18,409 nt of DNA from Bacillota bacterium (lineage in GTDB: Bacteria > Bacillota > Clostridia > Peptostreptococcales > Anaerovoracaceae), in NCBI GenBank assembly GCA_023415235.1, contig JAEZLP010000004.1, positions 1 to 18,409 on the forward strand, in the 5' to 3' direction. The notes under the pieces were generated by a model, which had not been told where the DNA came from, did not search any database, and saw nothing but the letters and a program-made list of their open reading frames with translations. Shown piece after piece: positions 7,445 to 14,097 of this stretch (positions are counted from its first letter, which is position 1; each line of letters opens with the position of its first letter). The translations under genes and the position numbers were made by a program.

Positions 7445-8471
7445 TGAATTCCCCTCCCATCTTTACATCGATGACCGGAATTCCTTCCACCGCATTCCTC
7501 ATCGCTTTCAACAGCGCTTCATGCTCGAAGGAATACCCCGCAGGCGCATGGGGATTCACCGTCAGCGCGGCAACCTTTATATTTGCAAGCACTTTCACCG
7601 TAAAACCCTTCTTTCGCAGCTGCTGCCAATGCAGGGAGTCGATGAAGATCTTGGTGGGATCCCTGAGAATAAATTCCACTTTTTTCATTTTTGCGGGATG
7701 GATATCGGAAATGACGCTGTTTGTGAGGGCACCCGGAAGAAATATGTAGTCCGTTTCCTCGTCGATAGCCTCATCCAGGAACTTGCCCGCCGAAAGTCCT
7801 GTTTTCAGGTCGAGCATTTCGATAGCGTCTCCTTTGATCAACATGATTCTTTCCTGGTCCTGACCGGAGAGAATCAACTTCCTTACGTTTTCCTCAGCAA
7901 TTCGGGGAAGCTGGTACAGCCCGACGATATGGGCCGTTTCTTCCACTACCTTGTTCATGCTTCTGGAAAGCACGGCTCCCGTGGAAAGGATAATGGCATC
8001 CGAGGTATCCGGAGCTGCGATGGACTTTCTGTCCACAGCGCCGTCGATCAGGACGATTTCCGCTCCCAGGGCCAGCATTTCCTCGCACATTTTTTTGTGA
8101 TCCTTAGTATTGACCGGTCCCGCTATCTGAACGTACCCGCTTTCCGCAACACGGCACAGCATGATCTGCCCCAGGGCTGTGGAGTAATTGGTCATTTTCA
8201 AGATTTCCAGGCCGGCATCCGCAAGTTCATAGAGTTTCACAGGAACAGATACGATCGTCCCTGTGTCGAGAAAAACTCTGGGTTTATCTGTCCCCGTTAC
8301 CAGGTCGGTGCTTTCGCCATCTCTTCCCGTTGATGTAACACCCAATACAACGCCGTCATCCATAGCTTCTTCGATCAGATAATTAAGCGCCGTTGTTTTC
8401 CCCGCGTTCTTAGCCATGCCTACGATAGAAAGGGTGGTGTATTTTTGCTTCAATTGGCTTAGAAGACCCAT
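7431..8471 (-). CDS. kamB: P-loop protein KamB, putative partner of KamC
   Basis: This 346-residue protein begins with a P-loop-like segment SIVGMAKNAGKTTALNYLIEEA (GKT at 24-26). The residue five before GKT is Met rather than the usual Gly/Ala, so the loop is slightly non-canonical. VLIDGAVDRKSIA (about 140-152) could supply a Walker B/switch aspartate. The rest shows no family I can name with certainty. Its position between kamA and kamC, with overlap into kamC, is conserved in lysine fermenters as kamB. A joint role with KamC in loading or reactivating the B12 aminomutase is an inference from position and NTPase features. CGGAG lies six to seven bases upstream of the ATG. Confidence 0.82.
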   Translation of the reverse strand: MGLLSQLKQKYTTLSIVGMAKNAGKTTALNYLIEEAMDDGVVLGVTSTGRDGESTDLVTGTDKPRVFLDTGTIVSVPVKLYELADAGLEILKMTNYSTALGQIMLCRVAESGYVQIAGPVNTKDHKKMCEEMLALGAEIVLIDGAVDRKSIAAPDTSDAIILSTGAVLSRSMNKVVEETAHIVGLYQLPRIAEENVRKLILSGQDQERIMLIKGDAIEMLDLKTGLSAGKFLDEAIDEETDYIFLPGALTNSVISDIHPAKMKKVEFILRDPTKIFIDSLHWQQLRKKGFTVKVLANIKVAALTVNPHAPAGYSFEHEALLKAMRNAVEGIPVIDVKMGGEFSETV

Positions 8472-8520
8472 TTTTTTCTCCGATTTTTCCTAAATTCTAC
8501 TATTCCTTTAAACGCAACAG

Positions 8521-8567
8521 ATGCATCTACAAGCAGCTTCCCCTTTGGAATTTGCCTGTAGATGCAT
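8521..8567 (-). other. Strong intra-operonic hairpin between kamA and kamB
   Basis: Perfect 11-base arms ATGCATCTACA (8521-8531) and TGTAGATGCAT (8557-8567) enclose a partly self-complementary interior: GCAG pairs with TTGC including one G-U, and TTCC pairs with GGAA. The whole can fold as one long imperfect stem with a short loop. On the minus strand it lies just after the kamA stop and is not followed by a T-run. It is therefore better read as an mRNA stability or processing element than as a full terminator. Confidence 0.7.
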
Positions 8568-8583
8568 GACAGTTTCTATTTTT

Positions 8584-9849
8584 TTATTTATGCTTGTTTC
8601 TTTCGTGTCTTAACAGATGGGAAGGTTCCATTGCCATTCTTTCACCGTTGAGCAAGCCTGCAACGCCTTCATAGTGATATTCTTTCTTGCCTGTGCAGTA
8701 ATCGCAGGTGCAGTCGAGCTTCGGCAGATCGGTAGGCTCGGTATAGGTGGTGATAACGCCTTCATAATTTCTCAGGATCACCTTTTCAGGAGACTGGGAA
8801 ATGATGTACTGAGGCATTACCGGAATCTTTCCGCCGCCGCCGGGAGCATCCACTACGAAAGTAGGCACTGCATATCCTGAGGTGTGTCCTCTCAGACCCT
8901 CGATGATGTTGATACCGGCTGCCACGGAGGTTCTGAAATGCTCGATTCCAAGAGACAGGTCGCACTGGTAGATGTAGTACGGTCTTACTCTGTTTCTCAC
9001 CAGGGCATGCACCAGGTCTCTCATGATATGAGGACAATCGTTGACTCCTCTGAGCAGTACGGACTGGTTGCCAAGCGGGATACCGGCGTCAGCAAGCTTT
9101 CTGCAGGCCTCCATTGCTTCGGGAGTCATTTCCTTCGGATGGTTGAAGTGGGTGTTCAGCCAGATTGGATGATACTTCTTCAGCATGTTGACCAGATCGT
9201 CTGTGATTCTCTGAGGCATAACCACGGGAGTTCTGGATCCCATTCTCACGATTTCTACATGGGGGATCTTTCTCAGTTCGCTGATGATGTACTCCAGTAC
9301 ATCGTCGTCAACCAGCAGACAGTCTCCGCCGGAGAGCAGCACGTCTCTTACGACAGGAGTCTTTCTGATGTAGTCGAGACATTTGTTGATGTCATCCATA
9401 CTGCGCGCGCCGTCCGTCTCTCCTGCAAGTCTTCTTCTGGTACAGTGCCTGCAGTACATGGAGCACTGGTCGGTAATCAGGAATAAAACTCTATCTGGAT
9501 ATCTGTGAGTCAATCCAGGGGCCGGAGAGTCCTCATCCTCATGGAGCGGATCCAGCATGTCCGCTTCGCTTCTGTGGGTTTCCGCAATCACCGGAACTGC
9601 CTGCATTCTTACGGGACATCTTGGATCATCTGCGTCCATCAAAGATGCATAGTAAGGGGTAATTCCGAGACGGAAGCTTTTTACTACTTCGCCGATGTTC
9701 TTTTCTTCCTCCGGGGTAAGGTTGATGATCTTCTTTAACTGCTCAACGGAGGTAATTCTGTTTGCCACCTGCCATTTCCAGTCGTTCCATTCGGCATCCG
9801 TTACATTCTTGTAAGCTTCGATGTCCTTCCAATTTCTTCTTTCTGACAT
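8584..9849 (-). CDS. kamA: Lysine 2,3-aminomutase (radical SAM, PLP)
   Basis: This 421-residue protein catalyses L-lysine to L-beta-lysine, the first step of the pathway. The radical SAM cluster motif CSMYCRHC provides Cys129, Cys133 and Cys136. The PLP lysine is K341 in PGGGGK, and substrate-binding aspartates are at D297 (QCDLS) and D334 (FVVDAPGG). All are offset by exactly four residues from the Clostridium subterminale SB4 enzyme as I remember it (C125/C129/C132, K337, D293, D330). The C-terminal CTCDYC matches the zinc-binding cysteines of that enzyme. It starts 112 bases after kdd with AAGGA about nine bases upstream. A long hairpin (8521-8567) follows its stop before kamB. Confidence 0.97.
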   Translation of the reverse strand: MSERRNWKDIEAYKNVTDAEWNDWKWQVANRITSVEQLKKIINLTPEEEKNIGEVVKSFRLGITPYYASLMDADDPRCPVRMQAVPVIAETHRSEADMLDPLHEDEDSPAPGLTHRYPDRVLFLITDQCSMYCRHCTRRRLAGETDGARSMDDINKCLDYIRKTPVVRDVLLSGGDCLLVDDDVLEYIISELRKIPHVEIVRMGSRTPVVMPQRITDDLVNMLKKYHPIWLNTHFNHPKEMTPEAMEACRKLADAGIPLGNQSVLLRGVNDCPHIMRDLVHALVRNRVRPYYIYQCDLSLGIEHFRTSVAAGINIIEGLRGHTSGYAVPTFVVDAPGGGGKIPVMPQYIISQSPEKVILRNYEGVITTYTEPTDLPKLDCTCDYCTGKKEYHYEGVAGLLNGERMAMEPSHLLRHERNKHK

Positions 9850-9961
9850 TATCGTTTTCCTTCTTTCCTTTTTGTTCCATCGATTAAATAAATTGTTTAC
9901 GCTCTTTCCTTAGATTAAACAAATAAATTGATCACTGGCGTCAAGTCTTCAAAGGGACGCC

Positions 9962-10993
9962 CTATGCGTACATTTCCGCAAAAAGCTTTCTCAGGGGTTC
10001 GCTCTCTCTCATGACCTGCAGAGTAATGGCCGCATGTCCTTTGCAATATCCGTTTCCAACGATCATGTTCACGTCTTTGCCTACGCCTTCTGCTCCCAGC
10101 GCGGCTTTTGTGAAGCTGGTAGCCATACTGAAGAAGTAAACTGTTCCGCCGTCCTTGCAGGCGAGGATGCTGGCCATCTCGGTATTTTCAATATTGACAC
10201 AGTTGATTACCACGTCAGCCAGCTTTCCGTTTGTCAGTTCCATAACCTTGTTGTAGATCGCGATCGCATCCGTTGCATCCGCAGCGAAGTACTCATCCGC
10301 AAGCCCGAGCTTTCTCGCTCTGTCCGTGCTCTTTTCGCTTCCGCCGATGCAGATTACCTTACCGGTTACTCCGGCTCTTTTCTTTGCTTCATACAGGCAG
10401 AGAAGTCCTGACTTGCCGCCGCCGCCGATAACCACTACCGTATCGCCGGACTGAACCAGTCTTGCCGTCTGGGCAGGAGCTCCCGCAACGTCAAGTACGG
10501 ATAACGCAAGGGTCTCCGGAAGGTCGTTGGGAAGAACCGCATAGATTCCGCTCTGGAACAGAATCGCCTTACCCTTGATATCAACCTGGTCAATGTCAGG
10601 TCTTACTTCAAGAATTTCGTCGATGACCAGCGGAGTCAGGGAAAGGGATACTAAAGTAGCGATCTTGTCTCCGACCTTCAGGTCTCCAACATAGGCAGGT
10701 CCGATTTCCTTAACTGTACCGATCAGCATTCCGCCGGATCCGGTTACCGGATTCTTGTGTTTTCCAGCCTTTGCAACGATTCCGAGCATGATTTTTTTGA
10801 TCTCCTCGATATCGCCCTTTGCCTGCTTTTCAATCTGTGTAAAGCTGGCAGAGTCAATATTCAAAGTTTGTACATCGATAAGAACTTCGTTGTCGTAAAT
10901 TTCCATCGTATTATCGATTACGTCTGCAGGCTGCGGCAGTACTCCCTTTGGTGAAATTACTCTGTGTGTACCGTATGGGCATCCTTTTTTCAT
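9962..10993 (-). CDS. kdd: L-erythro-3,5-diaminohexanoate dehydrogenase
   Basis: This 343-residue protein oxidatively deaminates 3,5-diaminohexanoate to 3-keto-5-aminohexanoate with NAD(P)+. It shows an N-terminal catalytic region (GKHKNPVTGSGGMLIGTVKEIGPAY, residues 78-101) and a Rossmann domain with VVVIGGGGKSGLLCLYEAKK (the glycine loop G190-G196). Near the C-terminus lies CKDGGTVYFFSMATSF followed by VGNGYCKGH. AGGAGG lies nine bases before the ATG. It is the first gene of the catabolic operon, directly behind a sigma-54 promoter (11103-11118) and a palindromic site (11193-11208). The adjacent sigma-54 activator carries a domain homologous to this whole enzyme, described in that entry. 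Confidence 0.94.
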   Translation of the reverse strand: MKKGCPYGTHRVISPKGVLPQPADVIDNTMEIYDNEVLIDVQTLNIDSASFTQIEKQAKGDIEEIKKIMLGIVAKAGKHKNPVTGSGGMLIGTVKEIGPAYVGDLKVGDKIATLVSLSLTPLVIDEILEVRPDIDQVDIKGKAILFQSGIYAVLPNDLPETLALSVLDVAGAPAQTARLVQSGDTVVVIGGGGKSGLLCLYEAKKRAGVTGKVICIGGSEKSTDRARKLGLADEYFAADATDAIAIYNKVMELTNGKLADVVINCVNIENTEMASILACKDGGTVYFFSMATSFTKAALGAEGVGKDVNMIVGNGYCKGHAAITLQVMRESEPLRKLFAEMYA

Positions 10994-11036
10994 TTTTCTT
11001 TTCCTCCTAGGATTTTCATTTTAATAGTTTTCATTC

Positions 11037-11061
11037 GAAAAGGGCTGAGAAATCTCCAGCC
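11037..11061 (-). promoter_or_regulatory. Possible attenuator hairpin in the kdd leader
   Basis: On the minus strand GGCTG (11061-11057) pairs with CAGCC (11047-11043), extended by two more pairs across a single bulged base, with a four-base loop. It is followed by CTTTT. It sits about 30 bases into the predicted leader between the sigma-54 start site (about 11092) and the kdd ribosome site (11003-11008). The short U-run makes this a weak terminator at best. I saw no known riboswitch fold around it. Confidence 0.35.
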
Positions 11062-11102
11062 ATTTTTAAACTTTTGCTTTTATATTTGCTAATAATTTAT
11101 AT

Positions 11103-11118
11103 AGCAAATAGTATGCCA
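11103..11118 (-). promoter_or_regulatory. Sigma-54 (-24/-12) promoter of the kdd-kam-ato operon
   Basis: The minus strand reads TGGCATA-CTAT-TTGCT, with the invariant GG and GC separated by ten bases. This matches the sigma-54 consensus TGGCAYR-N4-TTGCW essentially perfectly. Transcription should start near 11092, giving a leader of about 100 bases before kdd. Sigma-54 promoters need an AAA+ activator, and one is encoded immediately upstream. Confidence 0.9.
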
Positions 11119-11192
11119 AGGGAGGCATATTGAAAATCACACCATCTCCCTTTTCTCCTGAACCGTTTTTGTTTAAATCCTTCTTTTGACCC

Positions 11193-11208
11193 GAACCGAA
11201 ATCGGTTC
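11193..11208. promoter_or_regulatory. Palindromic enhancer site for the sigma-54 activator (kdd side)
   Basis: GAACCGA-AA-TCGGTTC is a perfect 7-bp inverted repeat with a 2-base centre. It is centred about 108 bases upstream of the predicted sigma-54 start of kdd, a normal distance for an enhancer-binding protein. A 14-of-16 match occurs upstream of kal (13414-13429), sharing the exact core CGAAATCGGTTCA. The binding protein is inferred to be the Fis-type HTH activator encoded between the two sites. Confidence 0.72.
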
Positions 11209-11211
11209 ACG

Positions 11212-11270
11212 TAAAAAGGGATGGAATGCATTTACGACTTTAGTTTGTCCTTAAATATGTATTCCATCCC
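11212..11270 (-). terminator. Intrinsic terminator of the sigma-54 activator gene
   Basis: GGGATGGAAT (11218-11227) and ATTCCATCCC (11261-11270) form a perfect 10-bp stem, with further inner pairing of ATTTA and TAAAT. On the minus strand a TTTTT run follows (11213-11217). It lies 10 bases after the regulator stop, separating it from the kdd operon, whose enhancer site begins just beyond it. Confidence 0.75.
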
Positions 11271-11280
11271 GGTGATATAA

Positions 11281-13359
11281 TTAAACAATATTGTATTTAT
11301 TTTTCTTTCTGATCAGTTGTGTCTGACTGATTCCAATCGCCTTGGCCGCTTTTCTGGTCGAGCCGTGCTTCTCGCAGGCATACTGGATAATATTCTTTTC
11401 GAAGTTGCCCACCACATCGTCAAGCTTGATTACGTCGGTTTCACTCATGGCGGAATCCTCAAAATCAACATTGACCTTCTCGAAGAGATCGGTATGAAGC
11501 TCCTTCATCACATCCAGTACCGTTATGGTCTCGCCTCTGGAAGTAATCAGAAGCCTTTGAATCACATTTTCCAGCTCCCGGATATTTCCGGGCCAGCTGC
11601 ATTCCTTCAGGTATGCCATCGCATCCTCCGCAATGGTTCTTTCAACTCCGAATTTTTCCGTATATTTGCTCATGAAATAATCCACCAGCGCCGGAATTTC
11701 CGCCTTTCGTTCGGAAAGCGAGGGCACCCGGATGGGGAAAACATTGAGCCGGTAATAAAGATCCCGCCTGAACTTCTTTTCTTCGATGAGCTTTTCCAGG
11801 TCCCGGTTGGTAGCCGAAATGATTCTCACATTTGTTTTAATCGGTTCCGTGCCTCCCACCCGGTAAAACTCTCCATCCTGAATGACCCGCAGCAGCTTTG
11901 CCTGGAGATCCTGCGGCAGCTCTCCGATCTCATCCAAAAAGATGATCCCGTTGTCTGCAACTTCAAAGTAGCCCTTTTTGCCGGTTGCATTGGCGCCCGT
12001 AAAGGAACCCTTCTCGTATCCGAAGAATTCGGATTCTATGAGATTGTCCGATATGGCTGCGCAATTGATCTTTACAAAGGGCTGCATTCTGCGATTGCTG
12101 TTCTTTTGGATGATGGTGGCGACTTTTTCCTTGCCGACTCCGGTGTCTCCGGTGATCAGCACGTTGCAGTCGTATTTTGCCACACTGAGAATCTCATCCA
12201 GCACGGTGGCCATGGCTCTGCTTTCGCAGATAAAGTCTTCCACCAGGCTTTTCCGGTAGCCTTGGAGCTCAAAGCCTTTTTTGGAACGACCCAGAGGATA
12301 GGCAATATTGTCTTCCACCTTCATCTCCGTTACAACTGCCCTTTCCAGGAACGGAGCCATACCCTGCACGATTTGAATATCGAACTCGTCGTACTCCTCA
12401 AGATAGCCGTCGGCGCAACGGATGTCAAGCTGACGGGAAATCGCTTCCGTGACATATAAAGCAATATTATAATTGTTGATCAGGTTGGCAAAGCATACCG
12501 TCCCTCCCGGTTTCGTCGCAAGAATATTGATGGTTTCCGCCCCGGGTATATCGGCGCAATTGACCGTCAGATCAAACATGGAATCCGCGTTTAGTTTTTG
12601 AAGGCACTCCATAGGCTTCAATATATTGACATAATAAATCTCAGAAAAAACGTTGTTCAGCAATAGATCGATGCTTTTTCCCTTCAGCATTACCTCGGAT
12701 TTATTATCGATGAGGCAGACGATCCTTGCGTCGGGCCCTGCCACCTTGCGGATTGCAAATCCAAACAGAGAGTTGGTCAATAGATTGCTGCCCACCACCA
12801 GAAAGTTCTGCTTGCCCTTGGCGCATTTGCTCACGGTGTACATGGTGCCCGATTCGTCGAAAGCGAACAGCAGAAGGTTCAGAGGCACTCCCTCCGGCCT
12901 TCTTACGATGGGGAATTCATTGAACAGGATGGCATACCCCTCGGCATCCACCTGATTATATGCCATGTCGATCCTGGTGATCCTGCTGATATAAAGCGGG
13001 ATAGCTGCAAGTGATGCATTGCAGATGATCTCGTCTCCCACCTGCAGCCCTTTTACATTGTCATACTCGTCTCCGATTTTTTCCACGACGCCATACAGCA
13101 GCCCCCCCGTATCTGTGACAGGATTGTGGAGCTTGCCCCTTTTAATTACGATATCGATAATCCTGTCCTTGATCTTCTCCAGATTGTTGTTGGATTCGAT
13201 GCAGATCTGCTTGAAACTGGTGGCTTCCAAATGTAGCTTTTTAATCGAAACTCTTATCTCATTGGGATAGATTTCCCTGTTATTATCCACTTTCCATGCA
13301 GAGGTCGACAGCACGTGCTGAGGTTCAAGAACTCTTTTTACTCCGTAGATGTTCTCCAT
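11281..13359 (-). CDS. Sigma-54-dependent activator with a Kdd-like sensor domain
   Basis: This 692-residue protein has three parts. Residues 1 to about 370 are homologous to Kdd over its full length: YGVKRVLEPQHVL, NREIYPNEIRVSIKKLHLEATSF, GKLHNPVTDTGGLLYGVVEKIGDEY, QVDAEGYAILF and ATKPGGTVCFANL all have counterparts in Kdd. The dinucleotide loop GGGGKSG of Kdd is replaced by GSNLLTNS (190-197), so NAD(P) binding in the enzyme's manner looks lost. An AAA+ domain follows, with Walker A GDTGVGKE (404-411), the sigma-54-contacting loop GSFTGA (451-456) and Walker B GIIFLDEIGE. A Fis-type HTH (about 667-691, STRKAAKAIGISQTQLIRKK) ends the protein. I infer that it senses a pathway intermediate such as 3,5-diaminohexanoate and activates the kdd and kal promoters. 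There is no response-regulator or PAS domain. Confidence 0.93.
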   Translation of the reverse strand: MENIYGVKRVLEPQHVLSTSAWKVDNNREIYPNEIRVSIKKLHLEATSFKQICIESNNNLEKIKDRIIDIVIKRGKLHNPVTDTGGLLYGVVEKIGDEYDNVKGLQVGDEIICNASLAAIPLYISRITRIDMAYNQVDAEGYAILFNEFPIVRRPEGVPLNLLLFAFDESGTMYTVSKCAKGKQNFLVVGSNLLTNSLFGFAIRKVAGPDARIVCLIDNKSEVMLKGKSIDLLLNNVFSEIYYVNILKPMECLQKLNADSMFDLTVNCADIPGAETINILATKPGGTVCFANLINNYNIALYVTEAISRQLDIRCADGYLEEYDEFDIQIVQGMAPFLERAVVTEMKVEDNIAYPLGRSKKGFELQGYRKSLVEDFICESRAMATVLDEILSVAKYDCNVLITGDTGVGKEKVATIIQKNSNRRMQPFVKINCAAISDNLIESEFFGYEKGSFTGANATGKKGYFEVADNGIIFLDEIGELPQDLQAKLLRVIQDGEFYRVGGTEPIKTNVRIISATNRDLEKLIEEKKFRRDLYYRLNVFPIRVPSLSERKAEIPALVDYFMSKYTEKFGVERTIAEDAMAYLKECSWPGNIRELENVIQRLLITSRGETITVLDVMKELHTDLFEKVNVDFEDSAMSETDVIKLDDVVGNFEKNIIQYACEKHGSTRKAAKAIGISQTQLIRKKNKYNIV

Positions 13360-13413
13360 ATCATTTCCGCCCTCCTTTTTTGACAGTCATTTCGTTTCAC
13401 CCCCGAGAGTGGT

Positions 13414-13429
13414 GATGCGAAATCGGTTC
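13414..13429. promoter_or_regulatory. Palindromic enhancer site for the sigma-54 activator (kal side)
   Basis: GATGCGA-AA-TCGGTTC differs at only two positions, both in the left arm, from the perfect palindrome at 11193-11208. It lies in the divergent region between the activator gene (start 13359) and kal. Its centre is about 63 bases upstream of the predicted kal start, closer than usual for an enhancer. A further degenerate right half-site, TTCGTTTCAC, occurs at 13391-13400. Binding here could also affect the activator's own expression. Confidence 0.68.
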
Positions 13430-13458
13430 AGTTTGTGCACAATTCAAGGATAACTGAT

Positions 13459-13474
13459 TGGCACGCTGTTTGCA
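13459..13474 (+). promoter_or_regulatory. Sigma-54 (-24/-12) promoter of kal
   Basis: The plus strand reads TGGCACG-CTGT-TTGCA, an exact consensus sigma-54 promoter with GG and GC ten bases apart. The start site should lie near 13485, leaving a leader of about 45 bases that ends in the GAGGAG ribosome site of kal. Confidence 0.93.
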
Positions 13475-13530
13475 ATATTATTTTTTGGATAAAATAACAT
13501 TATACGAATTAATCAAAGAGGAGAAAAGAT

Positions 13531-13920
13531 ATGGAAAAGATCACATCGACGATTCGATTGAGAATGTCCCATAAAGACGCCCACTACGGCGGAAGCCTTG
13601 TCGACGGCGCGCATATGGTCCATTTGTTCGGAGACGTAGCGACAGAACTGCTCATCAAACTGGACGGGGATGAGGGACTGTTCCTGAAGTACACCGACGT
13701 TCAATTCCTGGCCCCCACCTATGCCGGAGATTATATCGAAGCATACGGAGAAATCTACGAGGTGGGCAATACTTCCCGGAAGATGAGATTTGAAGCAAGA
13801 AAGGTAGTTGCCGCAAGGCCCGACATCAGTCCGTCTGCGGCGGATTTCCTGGACGAACCCATTGTCGTATGCAAAGCGGAAGGAATCTGCGTCACACCGA
13901 AGGAAAGCAAGAGAAAATAG
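13531..13920 (+). CDS. kal: 3-aminobutyryl-CoA ammonia-lyase
   Basis: This 129-residue protein is the small hot-dog-fold enzyme that eliminates ammonia from L-3-aminobutyryl-CoA to give crotonyl-CoA, late in lysine fermentation. The N-terminal RLRMSHKDAHYGGSLVDGAHMVHLFGDVATEL block and the YTDVQFLAPTYAGDYIEAYGEI core are characteristic. The length agrees with the family (about 125-130). GAGGAG lies seven bases upstream of the ATG. Unlike the other pathway genes it is on the plus strand, divergent from the activator, under its own sigma-54 promoter, and is followed by a terminator at 13961-14003. Long minus-strand frames over it are shadows. Confidence 0.93.
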   Translation: MEKITSTIRLRMSHKDAHYGGSLVDGAHMVHLFGDVATELLIKLDGDEGLFLKYTDVQFLAPTYAGDYIEAYGEIYEVGNTSRKMRFEARKVVAARPDISPSAADFLDEPIVVCKAEGICVTPKESKRK

Positions 13921-13960
13921 TGTATGCCATCCCAAATGACATAGTTTTCCCATCAGAAAT

Positions 13961-14003
13961 GGCCCGGTCTTTATTTGGAGACATGGGCTGTTTCTTTTTT
14001 TGT
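13961..14003 (+). terminator. Intrinsic terminator of kal
   Basis: GCCC and GTCT (13962-13970) pair with AGAC and GGGC (13979-13988) across a small internal mismatch around an eight-base loop. A T-rich run (TGTTTCTTTTTTTG, from 13990) follows. It ends the monocistronic kal transcript about 40 bases after the stop codon. Confidence 0.72.
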
Positions 14004-14036
14004 TTGACATTAATACAAAGGAAGTTGCATTCATTC

Positions 14037-14065
14037 ATGACTCCCTCGCTGCATTGTGGTATAAT
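14037..14065 (+). promoter_or_regulatory. Vegetative (sigma-A) promoter of the lipoprotein gene
   Basis: A perfect -10 hexamer TATAAT (14060-14065) is preceded by an extended TGG. A weak -35 (ATGACT, 14037-14042) lies 17 bases upstream. The start would lie near 14072, about 25 bases before the ATG at 14098, with AGGAG in between. Confidence 0.65.
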
Positions 14066-14097
14066 TTGGTATGTTGATTTTTATTTAGGAGATTGCT

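Noticed and set aside
7008..8333. 441-codon plus-strand open frame
   Set aside because: It is antisense to kamC and kamB, which have clear ATPase motifs, overlapping starts and ribosome sites. The antisense product is Ser/Phe/His-rich without motifs.
9893..9922. TTGTTTA/TAAACAA inverted repeat between kdd and kamA
   Set aside because: It is a short AT-rich 7-bp stem with a 16-base loop in an AT-rich gap, with no U-run or promoter match. It is not distinguishable from background.
10994..11092. A lysine riboswitch ahead of the kdd operon
   Set aside because: The leader is only about 100 bases and lacks the five-helix L-box core. Only one small hairpin is present.
11829..11845. AATCGGTTC half-site inside the activator coding region, and another at about 16822-16830
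   Set aside because: Only the right half of the palindrome is present, within coding sequence, with no sigma-54 promoter nearby. Chance occurrence is likely.
14004..14009. Perfect TTGACA hexamer upstream of the lipoprotein gene
   Set aside because: It lies 50 bases before the TATAAT, too far to act as its -35, and no other -10 sits at 16-18 bases. The extended -10 promoter at 14037-14065 is preferred.
13513..14034. 173-codon minus-strand open frame over kal
   Set aside because: The plus-strand product is a clear Kal protein with ribosome site, sigma-54 promoter and terminator. The minus-strand frame has none of these.
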